This document shows positions 47,690 to 57,872 of a stretch of 64,000 bases of DNA, one piece after another (the stretch's first letter is position 1; each line of letters begins with the position of its first letter). The notes beneath the pieces were generated by a model. It had not been told where the DNA came from, searched no databases, and was given only the letters and a program-made list of their open reading frames with translations. The stretch comes from Sisyra terminalis (taxonomy: Eukaryota > Arthropoda > Insecta > Neuroptera > Sisyridae): NCBI GenBank assembly GCA_958496175.1, contig OY292276.1:56247080-56311079 (forward strand). Reading direction: 5' to 3'. The position numbers were made by a program, and so were the translations under genes.

Positions 47690-49620
47690 GTGTCTATGTT
47701 AAACAATTAACCATCTTAAATTAAAAAATGTCACAGCTTTTCGTCCCTCTGAAATAAAATTTTTAATAAATAAATCTCCCTTAAAAAAAGCTCCTGGTCA
47801 CGACCTTATAATGGCAAAAATTGTACAAAATCTTCCCGGGAAGGCAATAGTCTACCTTACCACTATATATAACGCAATCCTTCGTACTACACATTTCTCA
47901 TCACAATGGAAATACTCCAGATCCATCATCATATAGACCAGAGTTCCCCAGACTTTTTTGTGTCGTAGACCCCTTGCCATGTTTTTCCGTGTTGGGTAGA
48001 CCCCCTACTTACCTGATATTGATTTCCTGTAAATTTCTTACTGCAGTGAAGTTTAGTATTAAAATCTTAAAGTAAAAACATAGGTACTTTTATAACTTCA
48101 TAGGTACTTTTATAAATAATGTATATGTCTTGATATTATAAGATAGTATGATGTAAGTAAATAGATACTATCAGTGTATGTGTTGAGATCCACTATCGTG
48201 GACCCCCAAATTTTTTTTCGCTGACGTAGACCTCTTGCAGGTTGTCATAGACCCCTAGGGGTCGATATAGACCACTTTGGGAATCACTGATACAGACTCA
48301 TAAGTTTACTTCCGCTATTTTCCAAAATTTTCGAACGACTACTTTTACAAAGAATTTCCCCTATACTTGAGAATCATAAAGTCATTCCATCTCACCAATT
48401 CGGTTTCAGACCGTTTCACTCTACAACTCAGCAATGTCTCAGGGTCGTTGATGAAATCTCTGCAGCTCTTGAAAGAAAACAATACTGCCAAGGTGTGTTT
48501 CTGGACGTCACACAGGCATTCGATCGGGTGTGGCATCCAGGACTTTTATACAAACTTAATTTTTTTTTACCATCTTAATACTTCCTCATCCTCAAATCGT
48601 ATCTTTCCGACCGCTGCTTCAGAGTGAGATGTGGATCAGAAGTCTCTACATTTAAACCCATCCTAGCCGGGGTCCCTTAGGGTAGCATATTGGGACCCAT
48701 CCTTTACACCATATACACATCGGATATTCCAATTCATTCTCACGCAATGATAACCACCTACGCAGATGATACTGCAATACTTGCCACCGATCCGAATCCG
48801 TTCCGAGCCACCAATAAAATGCAGCAACACCTCGACCTTATTATCAATTGGTGCCAGAAATGGAAAGTAAAAATTAACAAAAATAAATGCGTCAATGTAA
48901 CATTTACCTTAAGTAGACAACGATGTCCACCGCTAGTATATGACAATGAATTATTACCAATATCCACAGAAGTTCGATATCTAGGGTTTTACCTAGATAG
49001 TCGTCTTACGTGGAATCCACACACAAGACTGAAACGACAGACTACTTTGGACTACTACGAAAACTTTTAAGACATCAATCTTCCATAAACGTGCAGACAA
49101 AATTAATTATTTACAAAACTCTTATTAGACCTATTTTAACCAATGGAATAGAATTGTGGGGCTCCGCAAAACCCTCAATATTAAGCGTATTCAAGCTTTT
49201 CAGTCAAAAGTTCTTCGAAAAATTCTGAACACTCCATATTATGTCACAAATGAAGTAATTCACAAAGACCTTAACGTCCCGTATACTTCCGAACTAATCT
49301 CTGATAGATTCATTAGATTCCACGATAAATTATTCTCCAATTCTAATCCAGAAGTGCAAATACTCTCCTCTACTCAACACCCAAAAAATCCTCCTCGTCG
49401 CTTAAAGCGTCGGTGGCCGAGAGATCACCTTCCAAATTCCTAGAGAGTACCAGTGCTGGCTGGAGCCTCTCATCAAGAAATCAACATGTTTTATTTGACC
49501 CTTGAATTGTCTCAATTCAAGAGTCTTATAGTATTTTAACTAATAACTCATTTGCTAAATGTATTATATGTGTATACAGTAAATAAAATTTAATAAAATA
49601 AGAAAAAAAATTAAAAAATA
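47690..49620 (+). mobile_element. 5'-truncated Jockey-like non-LTR retrotransposon, broken
   Basis: The reverse transcriptase starts near 47738 with a palm/fingers block containing SPLKKAPGHDLI. After an inserted MITE it continues with LFSKIFERLL, HQFGFRPFHST, FLDVTQAFDRVWH (catalytic motif A) and, following a frameshift in an oligo-T run near 48560, ILAGVP-stop-GSILGPILYTIYTSD and TYADDTAILAT (YADD at 48759-48770). VRYLGFYLDSRLTW, LIIYKTLIRPILTNGIELWG and FQSKVLRKILNTPYYV follow through two more frameshifts near 49035 and 49175. The 3' end is an A-rich tail near 49575-49620 after a polyadenylation-like AATAAAA. No endonuclease or gag is present. The in-frame TAG at 48677-48679 replaces the usual Gln. 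Confidence 0.85.
47939..48289. mobile_element. hAT-like MITE inside the Jockey-like element
   Basis: This 351-bp unit starts CAGAGTTCCCCAGACTT and ends ..CACTTTGGGAATCACTG, an imperfect inverted repeat of the CAGnGnTTCCC type. It is flanked by 8-bp duplications ATATAGAC (47931-47938) and ATACAGAC (48290-48297), with one mismatch. Internally it repeats 'gtagaccccc' phrases on both sides. The retrotransposon reading frame continues on either side, so the MITE inserted later. Confidence 0.85.
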
Positions 49621-49689
49621 ATTGCATAACTAAACTTCCCTTTTTTATCTAAAATACTTTTATTAGTAAGCACTAAACTCAATTGTTCT

Positions 49690-50600
49690 TTCCAGTGGGA
49701 CTCCTTTTAGTACATTTTCACTTGTAGGAAGCACCTGGAAGATTTCTCTGAATTATCCAACGGTAGTTTGCCATCATTGAAACGTTCCATCTTTTCTGGT
49801 ATCTTTTTTCTATCTCCTTAATATCTTGGTTAAATTGTTCACCTTGTTCTTCAATTTAAATTTTCTGGAAAGTAATCGAAGTGGGAATGAAGAAAATGTG
49901 CTTTTAAACTAATTAGGCAACCGAAAGTTTGAAATGCTTTAAACATTCTTTTGACAATTTATTTGTAGTTAGGGTCTTTATTGCCTTAAAATTTCTGTAA
50001 GATCTCTTTAAAGGAAATCCATTTTTCTCTATGGCTGTGATGAATTGTGGATCAGTCATAAGCCGTTTAATATCTGGTCCAACGAAAACACCTTTCTTCA
50101 ACTTTGCCTCCAAGAGGCCTGAAAACTTTGAAGCAATGAAGCTTTGAAACTTTGAAGTATTTGAAGCAATTTCCATCATTGGAAGTAACTTTACAAATTG
50201 CTTCATCAATTCCAGCTTTATGTGAAGCAGTGATAGAAGAACTTTATGAGGAGACACCAAAGTTTCATATAGGACGTCTTTTTCCCTAACTTTAAGCTTC
50301 TTCGAAGACCAAAACTTTTTGGGTTAGTGATTTGCTCGATCTTTACTATCCCACAATAAGAATTAAGTAAACCCAAATGACCCAAATTGTTGTCCGAGTG
50401 ACAAACCTAAGATTTTAAAATTTCTGCACACTTTCCACCCGTGGTCTTTTTGTTTTAATTTGCCAAGAACCAATTCCAAGTAGGAATTCTTGTAGGTTTT
50501 CTCGAGGTGTACGGAATGACCGATAGGAATGGAAACATAGAAATGGCCATTGGGAAGCAGAATTGCTTTAAAGCTTTTTTTTTGACGTATTTATGAAAAT
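49690..50600 (-). pseudogene. Relic of an uncharacterised repetitive insect ORF family
   Basis: On the minus strand the order is NGHFYVSIPIGHSV, HGWKVCRNFKILGLSLG (near 50430), KVREKDVLYETLVSPHKVLL, LLHIKLELMKQFVKLLP, LEAKLKKGVFVGPDIKRLM (near 50060-50120), then, after a stop, IEEQGEQFNQDIKEIEKRYQ and WNVSMMANYRWIIQRN (near 49740-49850). I recall a multicopy insect protein family with 'LPPLHIKLGLMKxFVK', 'GxFxGPQIRxLM' and 'EEQGERFHQDI' in this same order, often in transposon-like loci, whose function is unknown to me. This copy has stops and frameshifts, with an intact 115-codon stretch at 49913-50260. Confidence 0.65.
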
Positions 50601-50660
50601 GCGCCATTGTGCTGGGTGCTATGAGATCTTAAATGTATGAGTTAACACGTAATTGTGCCG

Positions 50661-50813
50661 CAAGGTTTATAAAATACACAGATGGCCTCATGCGCTACGT
50701 GACGTATCAAGAAGAAATTCATATATATCTTCAGACTGATTCAAATTTCAAAATTTTTCGTATGACGTCATATTTTTTTCTAATGGGACAACCTGTGTAA
50801 CTTATAAACCTTG
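50661..50813. mobile_element. Short TIR element with 9-bp target duplication (copy 2)
   Basis: The same family as 23701-23879: it starts CAAGGTTTATAAAATACACA, ends CCTTG, and is flanked by ATTGTGCCG on the left (50652-50660) and ATTGTGTCG on the right (50814-50822). Internal 'tatcttcagactgattcaa' and 'cgtatgacgtcat' blocks are shared. It is shorter than copy 1 because the internal 'gtgatg' expansion is missing. Confidence 0.85.
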
Positions 50814-50822
50814 ATTGTGTCG

Positions 50823-51494
50823 CACGACTTTCGACACTATCGGAGTGTGCATGTTCGAGTTACAATATGTTTATGTTTGTTAATTAAGCTCACATAGTGC
50901 TTTATTTATTTAAAATGAAATGATAGTTATGATCTGTATACTTTTGAAAACAATAATCAAAATAAAATTGTATCTATTTATTTATGACTTTAAAAAAGGC
51001 CAAAAAAACTTTCGTTTTGCCTAATAATTTACGGTCTGGAATTTTTTAAGTACTTTTTTAGTTTTCAGAACTTCTTAGTACAAAGAAGTCAGTTACCAAC
51101 ATCCATACAGCATTTTTGTTGCAGACCTGTGCAATTGTTATATTCATTTAAAGAAAAGTTTGATTCTTTTTTTTAAATAATTTCCATTGTTATTGCAAAG
51201 AACAATTATGGCTTTTGATACTGATGCACAATTTCCTACTTTTCAATCAATACTCCTTTGACCCAAAGCAATGATTCGTGATTCCTTTGTTTTTAAATGT
51301 ATCTTTATCATTATCTTTATATCATCTTCCTTATCATTATCTTTTTCAAGCATCGTTTTATTGTTTTTTTTTAGGATTAAAAGCTCAAAGTAAAAGCTTT
51401 GATTCTTCCAAAAGATTTGATCTGAGGAAAAACTTTTTGCTGACTTGAATGGACTTAATATATTTTCCATAATACAAAAATATGTCCAATTAAG
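50823..51494. other. Non-coding, no gene recognised
   Basis: AT-rich, with short frames only. It precedes the retro-like foldback. Confidence 0.45.
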
Positions 51495-51735
51495 ATTGTT
51501 GGTATTCTTATCCATTTTATTATGCATTAATGATTCTTATTTTATGGATACTTTTAATATTTGATGTTTTTATTAAATTTTATACGACGTTTCGCCACTG
51601 TCGCAGCTTCATCAGGTACTACTAGAAGTACCTGAAGAAGCTGAATACGCTTGAATAGCTTTTATTCGTCGTATAAAAATTTAATAAAAACATCAAATAT
51701 TAAAATATCCAAAAAATAAGAATCATTAATGCATA
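51495..51735. mobile_element. Foldback retro-like element (family A) with 13-bp target duplication
   Basis: Direct repeats ATGTCCAATTAAG at 51482-51494 and 51736-51748 are identical. Between them the two arms ('ggtattcttatcc..cattaatgattctta' and its reverse) form a hairpin. Reading the left arm on the minus strand gives CCTGATGA, A, GCTGC-GACA-GTGGC, GAAACG, TCGTAT and an AAATTTAATAAAAAC tail. The right arm is damaged at its centre. It is the same family as 5702-5991 and lies 160 bp upstream of a zinc transporter exon. Confidence 0.8.
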
Positions 51736-51897
51736 ATGTCCAATTAAGCTTTTAATGTGTTACATATTCACATTCGTTACACTACCGGCGAAAGCTCGAT
51801 TTTTAGCCTTCAATTTTTTTTCGGGATATAGTCTAGTCTCATCCTCCATATTCAGGTTTAAATACTCTTTTAAAACATGTTTTTTTTTTGGTTGCAG

Positions 51898-51996
51898 AAA
51901 TTTGGCTGTTGGTATTGGAATTCAAAATTTTCCGGAAGGACTTGCGGTTAGTTTGCCACTCCAAGCAGCCGGTTTTTCAACGTTGCGCAGCTTTTG
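51898..51996 (+). CDS. SLC39A11: Zinc transporter ZIP11-like, internal exon
   Basis: This 99-bp exon follows a T-rich tract and TTGCAG and ends at TTTTG|GTAAGG. It enters and leaves in phase 2, taking the third base of an Arg codon and giving two bases of a Trp codon. The residues NLAVGIGIQNFPEGLAVSLP (first 20 of 32 full codons) match the ZIP11 segment that follows 'SAR' in vertebrates. The N-F-P-E-G motif is the metal-binding half of a transmembrane helix in ZIP transporters, which carry Zn2+ or other divalent metals into the cytoplasm. ZIP11 is often Golgi- or nucleus-associated. I did not find the preceding exon with the paired H-N-x-P-E-G motif. Conservation with vertebrate ZIP11 is high, so orthology is likely. 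The retro-like foldback just upstream stops well before the branch region. Confidence 0.93.
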
Positions 51997-52810
51997 GTAA
52001 GGAATTGTTTATTATATGTTAAACTTTTTTTCGCAATCAGCTGAATCCTGTTAGCTCTAGGGTCAAATGCGATTCGAAGCGAATGAAAAAATTATCGTTT
52101 AATTTTAGTGTTATTTATAAATAAGTGTTAAACAAAAACAAAGCCATTGACCTGGTTTCGTTTGTTGACGCGAGAGTCGGTCGATCGTTGGGCTTGTCGA
52201 AATCGACTACGGCGACGAACGGCAGGCGGTTGAGGAAGTTGTTACGTCACTTTTATTATCAACCAACGATGGTTCCGATTCCCATTCCATTCCCCATATG
52301 ACACGTTGTAAAAATGTCATTCATAAAATTTGGAAATGCCGTTTAAAAACTTCACCAACACAGAAAGAAAGAAAAAAATCATCAAATCCAAAAAAAAAAA
52401 AAATTTTGTCACGTGTACATTTGGGTTTTGAATGGATTTTTATTATCGGTGCTCAAACGTCAAAAGTCAACATTTCTTTTGGCTTTCTAGCTAGTTCGCT
52501 GTTGCTATTGCCATTGATAAATTTTTTCCGAGGAAAACGAATGACCTCATTGCGTTGAACCATTCTTGAACCAAGAATTTTAATTAAATTTCTCATATCA
52601 AATGATAAAGTGGACTTAAAAAGAATCAAAAATTTATATTATATTATTAGGTTTTTTGGCATTTTTGATGAACCCAAGTACAAGATTTGCGTCAAAACTC
52701 TGAGTCTATGTTATGCGATTCATTCAATAGATCTCATACGTTTTCAATGAATGAAATTTGTTATGTAATCGAGGTTGGGATCAGTTGAAATATGTTTATG
52801 AGATAAATTT

Positions 52811-53470
52811 ATAGTTGAGAAATGTACACAGGACCTATTTTGTTAGTAGATATCGGCTGGGTTTTCTTTAACGTGGAAAATTAAAGATGATTTTTCTATG
52901 GTTCTATAAGGTATTATTCATCTTAAAGTGCTAGATTTAGAAGAAAGGATACATGGACGGAGTAAATATTGGACACAATAGTCTGTTTAATACGTAGTGC
53001 AGGAAAAGAGATCCTTAAAAGTCAGAAGATTTATACTTGGAAAATGTACACAGTACTTCTTTTTTAGTCGGTATCGGCTGGGTTTTCTTTAACGTGGAAA
53101 AATAAAGATTATTTTTATATGGTTCTATAAGATATTATTCATTTTGAAGTGCCGGATTTAAGGGAAAGGCAACATGGAAGGAATACATGTTGGACACAAT
53201 AGTTTTTTTATACGTAGTGCAGGAAAAGAGATCCTTAAAAATCAGAAGATTTATAGTTGGGAAATGTATACAGTACTTATTTTTTAGTAGGTATCGGTTG
53301 GTTTTTCTTTAACTTGGAAAATAAAAGATGATTTTTCTATGGTTCTAAAATGTATTATTCCTTTTGAAGTGCCAGATTTAGTGGAGAGACAACATGAAGG
53401 AGGAAATGTTAGACACAATAGTCTTTAGTACGTAGTGCAGGAAAAGAGATCCTTAAATGTCAGAAGAAGG
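52811..53470. repeat. Tandem repeat, about 220-bp unit, 3 copies
   Basis: Units start near 52811, 53033 and 53253. Each contains 'aaatgtacacag', 'tatcggctgggttttcttt', 'ttctatggttctataa', 'ggacacaatagt' and 'tacgtagtgcaggaaaagag' in order. Copies differ by scattered substitutions. It lies wholly inside the transporter intron. Confidence 0.85.
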
Positions 53471-53639
53471 ATAAGAATAGTAAAATTAAGTCTATTAGTA
53501 ATTTTCTAAAAAAAATATCAAGAAGACAAAATCTTAAAACAATTAGCATAAATTTGGGAAATATTTAGCTTAGACATTTTATACAGTCGTTAAAGTGGGA
53601 ACCTTGGGGCGTATATTTTGTAGAGGCTTATGTGTACAA

Positions 53640-55705
53640 AGAAAATTTGTTATTTTCCTGATTCCTTAATCAAGAGATCCTTTTAGGTAGACAGACCCAA
53701 AAGAGCTACTTGAAAAAAATTGATAAACTATAGTTTTTCCCTGGCAGCCATTTAAAAATGGCGGTTGGGAAAATTTTAATGAATAAGCTGGTCTGCGGAA
53801 ACTTTAATTGCCATGCTATTTTTGAAGTTATCAGAATAATTCAAAAACCAGTGTATTAAGCATAAAACAAACTTTATGTGAACATACTTTTAATTTTACT
53901 ACCATGAAAGAAAATTAGAGAAAATTATTTTGGAAAAATTTCCATAAAAACATTAAAATTGTTACTTTTTCAGGTAATAAAATTTTATGAAGGAATAGAC
54001 TAACTAACGATCTCCAGCATAAGTTTTAGTTATGAGAATACACTCTTTTTCTTCTAGAGCCTTACAAAAATGGCTGAAAACCTTAAAACGTCAATTTTCT
54101 CAAGACAATATCGAAACAAGGACAGAACGAAAATTAATGAAAATTTCACAGATTGTTCTCAAAATAAATAGAAATATTTCACCATAAAAACCATGACTGA
54201 GATTTAATTATATTGGGAGTAATAGAACAGTGAATTTCTGGAAAAATGATATTATTGAACACCCCATGTAGGAACTCCTAATATGCACAACAGGACCAAC
54301 CTTGGGTCTGGTATTAATTACCAAGGCTTGGCATACAAACTTAGTCCAAAGCTTTTGGCCAAGTGTGTTAACAATCTATGAAATTTGTATTAATTTTCTT
54401 TCAGCCCTTTTTTCGATATTGACTTGAGAAAATTGACTTTTTAAGGTTTACAGTCATTTTTGTAAGGTTCTAAAAAGAAAATAACTGTATTCTCAGGACT
54501 AATATTTATACTACAGATTGCTATAAAAGTATTCAATACAAAATCAAAATATCATTAGTAAGTTTCTAATCCTTCATAAAAATTTATTGTCTTAAAAAGA
54601 AACAATTTTATGATTTTTTCGAAATTTTTGAAAAATAAGTTTGACTGATTTTCTTTTATGGTAGAAGGAAAATTAAAAGTGTTTGTATGTTACGACGAAT
54701 CTGTGAAATTGCGTATTACACGATTTCGTTAAAAAAAGGGCCCTAATTCGTGAAAAACGCAAAATCTTTGTCTAATACAAGAACTAGGCAGAATAGTATG
54801 CTGAATACGTGTATTAGGACATGCCTATTACGGGTAATGGATAACTTACAGTAGAATTTTGATGGTTTTTTACGGAACTAAACGATCTATCAATTTTATT
54901 ACTCAAAAATATACCAAAAGAGATACTACGATTCTTCCAGTGCTACGATTTAATGACGGATTTTATAGATCTCGACGAAATAAATAAAAAAACTGGAGTA
55001 AAATTTTTCGATATCATGCATAGTTTCCGAAATATAGACATTTAAAAACTATAAACGAGAGGTCCAGAGACGAAGCCTTAAGATAGCCCCCCCTCAAAAA
55101 AAAAAAAGAATTTTGTATTTATTAATGACCTATTTACTCGCGAATATAATTAAAAACAAAGTTGAAAATGCAATATTACCTGATATAGACGATGCTTTAC
55201 AACCGTAACAGGGGCTTCGCCCCTGGACTCCTTGTTTATAACGTATGATTTCAAAATATTATATTATAGTAGAGATATTATATTTAGTATTATATAAGAA
55301 TTATTTTTTTCAACTTTCATGTTTACAGTTAAGAAAAAATAGTATTTTTTGCCTAGTTCGTGTATTAGGCAAAGGCGTTGCGTTTTTCACGAATTAGACC
55401 CTTTTTTGCTGATTTCGTGTAATACGTAATTTCCCAAATTCGGCGTAACATATACAAAAAGTTCATTCTATGCTGAATCCACTAGTTTTTGAATTATTTT
55501 GGTATCTTTAAAGATAGCTTGCCAATTGAATTTTCCGCAGAGTACCTTTTTCATTTAAATTTTCCCAATCGCCATTTTTAAATGGCTGCTCCGTAAAAAC
55601 TAAACCTTATCAATTTATTTCAAATATCTTTTTGCAAATGTCTACCTCTAAGTAACTCGTAATTTAGGAATTAGGAAAATAAAAAATGTTTTCAACATTA
55701 TATTC
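53640..55705. repeat. Large foldback (about 450-bp arms) split by a second element
   Basis: The left arm 53640-54110 pairs with a right arm made of 54410-54685 plus 55453-55705. Matching blocks include 'gccatttaaaaatggc' near 53742 with 'gccatttttaaatggc' near 55572, 'gattccttaat' with 'aatttaggaatt', and 'gacaatatcgaaa' near 54102 with 'tttcgatattgac' near 54411. The right arm is interrupted by the element at 54686-55452. The loop is 54110-54410. Confidence 0.7.
54686..55452. mobile_element. Inverted-repeat element nested in the foldback
   Basis: Terminal inverted repeats of about 70 bp begin TGTTACGACGAATCTGTG and end with the near reverse complement ..AAATTCGGCGTAACA, flanked by TA. Inner repeats 'ctaattcgtgaaaaacgc' and 'gcgtttttcacgaattag' are exact complements. 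The interior has a GC hairpin GGGGC-TTC-GCCCC at 55211-55223. No transposase is present. TA flanks suggest a Tc1/mariner-type or similar MITE. Confidence 0.75.
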
Positions 55706-56208
55706 TGAAATGTTTGTTTTAGTTATTTTGAAGTTTTAAACTATTCTTAAAAAGTTTCTTCCACATAACAATTTACGGATTTGATACGATTCAGACGTTT
55801 CAGCTTAACGGAACTAAGTGAAATAGAATAATGATATCTTTTGCCAAAAAATTTTTTTAAGAATTTCCAGCAGAAACGGCGATAATTTCTTCTGTAATCC
55901 TCCAAAAAATTTCCTCTAATCCACGTAGGGAAAGTTTTTCTTAGCGTGCTTGTATTATTTTTTGTGGAACTCCCGGTATAAAATTATCAGTTTATTTATG
56001 TTTGAATTAAGATTGAGGAAGATGAAAGAGGTGGAGGACGAAGAGAGTATTGAATGGGTGATGTTTGTAGAAACTTTGGACCGATGCTGCGGATATGATT
56101 GAGATAAAACTTACAACGAGGTCAACTTTCATTCATAGAAAGGTTATTTTAGTTGAGAGATTTTCATTTTTTGGTCTTCATCAAGTATTCGTTTGGCTTT
56201 GTCGACAG

Positions 56209-56367
56209 GTATGGGCAACTCAGTGGTATGGTGGAGCCGATTTTTGGCGTTTTGGGGGCGCTCACGGTTTCGGCGGCGCAGCCCTGTCTTCCCTATGCCC
56301 TCGCCTTTGCAGCTGGAGCAATGATCTATGTGGTTGTTGATGATATCATTCCAGAAGCCAACACAAA
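56209..56367 (+). CDS. SLC39A11: Zinc transporter ZIP11-like, next internal exon
   Basis: This 159-bp exon lies between GACAG and the donor AAA|GTAAGT, in phase 2 at both ends. Its first base completes the Trp codon left by the previous exon, giving ..[13 protein letters not shown].., exactly the order in vertebrate ZIP11. It encodes two membrane helices. The first starts at [10 protein letters not shown], with the Glu of V-E-P in the metal site, followed by a Gly/Ala-rich stretch. The second is [20 protein letters not shown], followed by IPEA. These are helices VI and VII in usual ZIP models. Vertebrate ZIP11 has only about 30 more residues after this point, ending in a final helix. No such last exon was recognised to the right, so it may lie beyond the window. 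Base composition is much richer in GC than the neighbourhood, as expected for a constrained exon. Confidence 0.95.
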
Positions 56368-57044
56368 GTAAGTTTGAGTATTTTTTTTCTTTAGTTTAAT
56401 GAAGAGGCACCTGAAAGGATATATGGATCATTTTTTAAGTTGGTACTACTGAAATATGTTGATCCTGCAAGTTTCTCTCTACTACTTGGATATTTTTATA
56501 GAGAAAAATAATTAAAAACAGGTGGTTTTTCCATTATTGTTTCTATATGATTCTGATCTTTATATAACATTTTTGATGAAGAATAACTTAAAATAGTTGC
56601 ACCATACTGTGAAAAAATGATGTCATTCTTAAGATTGATATCAATAGCTTTAGATGTTTGAAACTTATATGAAGAATATTTATAAATTTCCGTTGTCCTT
56701 TGAACTTGTTAAATAAAAATATTTTTTAAGGATTCTCCGGCTAAGCTATTCAAGTTATGTATAAAATATTCTTCCTTGAAAAAGGATACAAAACGGAAAT
56801 GAGCGAAATATTCAAATGAGTCTGTCGAAAACGAGTTTAGAATACTCTTAAAAGTTTCATCCCTTTTTTAAATTCTTCTTTTGTACCGGTGAAGAATTGT
56901 CGTCATTATAATCATCATCCCCTAATTTAATATCAATGAAACAGAACCTGTTTACGAGTTAACGAAGGGTGCACTCATTCCGTTGAATCCCTTTTGGGTG
57001 AATTTTTGAAGCGTCGAAACTAAAGATAACAAGGCAGAAATTTT
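56368..57044. other. Presumed next ZIP11 intron, no feature recognised
   Basis: It begins with the donor GTAAGTTTG and continues AT-rich with no repeat or exon identified. Confidence 0.5.
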
Positions 57045-57872
57045 TCAAATTAAAACAACTTTAAAAACCGTAAAAAATTTGCCTTTATTTCGTAAATAAA
57101 TATTAGAACAAACATGTCGTAAAATTAACGCATGCATCCCTTGTGGAAGCGAACCAGTGGTTAACGTGTTACGAACGACGAAGATGGAAAGGGAGGGCCA
57201 ATGTGATTTGGTGTGACCGTGGGATTTTTGCAAATTTTTTTTTTGTTCCTTTTGCATTTTGTTGTTGGGATTTAAATGCAAAGGGAGAGATGACGAGTAT
57301 GGCCCGAGGGGGATGCATGAATGGTGGAGTAAATTCGAGCGAATAAATTGGTTCAAGGAATCGGACGATTCTCGGAATTGTCTAATAGGAGTGTTTAAAT
57401 ACTTATCGTATGTGAGAATAGGTTTTCGAGTGTGATTTTTTTGAAATTCCCGCTCGTTTTTTTGAAACCATCCCTTACCAGTTCTGAGAAAAGTGCTCTT
57501 TGAAATTTTGGGTTTTTGTTGGGCATCTTTTATATGCAACCTTTTTTTTTTGGGATCAGTGATGATGAATTGCAAAAGTATTATATGCAAGTTTTTTGAA
57601 AATATTTCAAATTTCTTTTGGAGTAAAAGATATGTGTAATGATTGAAAATATTATACTTTACCTGTTGGTTACCTGCAACTTCGTTGGCTGGCTTACTTT
57701 TAAGGCGACAGTATTTTTTACTTGAAGAAAATCGTAACTTCAGTGGAGCATTTCCATTTTGTTTTCTTGGACCTTCTTCGTAAGCTAGACGATAGAAATT
57801 TAATAAATCTATATTTTGATTGGGATTCCTCTGAATACATGAATTCCGGTTATTTCTCTTGAATTTATTCAT
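57045..57872 (-). CDS. Unassigned open frame, 275 codons; first 70 codons may be an exon
   Basis: This is the longest open frame in the window and lies antisense to the transporter gene. It starts at an ATG at 57872, with an in-frame TAA three codons upstream. An acceptor-like 'ccttccaattgcag' ends at 57915, and after 70 codons (57663) there is a good donor CAG|GTAAAG, so an exon 57663-57914 with a 42-bp leader is plausible. That part reads as polar protein (..YEEGPRKQNGNAPLKLRF..). Codons after the donor become low-complexity and basic, more like intron read-through, and 57120-57350 is GC-richer. I recognise no domain, signal peptide or membrane helix. Alternatives: a two-part minus-strand gene whose next exon I cannot see, a single-exon gene, or a chance frame favoured by strand T/A skew. 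Confidence 0.3.
   Translation of the reverse strand: MNKFKRNNRNSCIQRNPNQNIDLLNFYRLAYEEGPRKQNGNAPLKLRFSSSKKYCRLKSKPANEVAGNQQVKYNIFNHYTYLLLQKKFEIFSKNLHIILLQFIITDPKKKRLHIKDAQQKPKISKSTFLRTGKGWFQKNEREFQKNHTRKPILTYDKYLNTPIRQFRESSDSLNQFIRSNLLHHSCIPLGPYSSSLPLHLNPNNKMQKEQKKNLQKSHGHTKSHWPSLSIFVVRNTLTTGSLPQGMHALILRHVCSNIYLRNKGKFFTVFKVVLI

Larger units (their letters stand above)
51997..56208 (+). other. Intron between the two ZIP11-like exons
   Basis: This 4.2-kb phase-2 intron runs from GTAAGG to GACAG. It contains a 220-bp tandem repeat (52811-53470) and a nested pair of inverted-repeat elements (53640-55705). A CG-rich patch at 52150-52290 and an 86-codon frame at 52298-52558 are unassigned. No extra exon of the family fits between the two, because their translations join without a gap relative to vertebrate ZIP11. 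Confidence 0.85.

Noticed and set aside
51755..51897. Extending the ZIP11 exon upstream to an ATG at 51755
   Set aside because: The sequence before 51898 is a polypyrimidine tract ending in AG, and ZIP11 homology starts only after it.
56095..56208. Extending the second ZIP11 exon upstream to ATGs at 56095 or 56153
   Set aside because: The residues upstream of 56209 do not match ZIP transporters, and the GACAG acceptor restores the exact reading frame.
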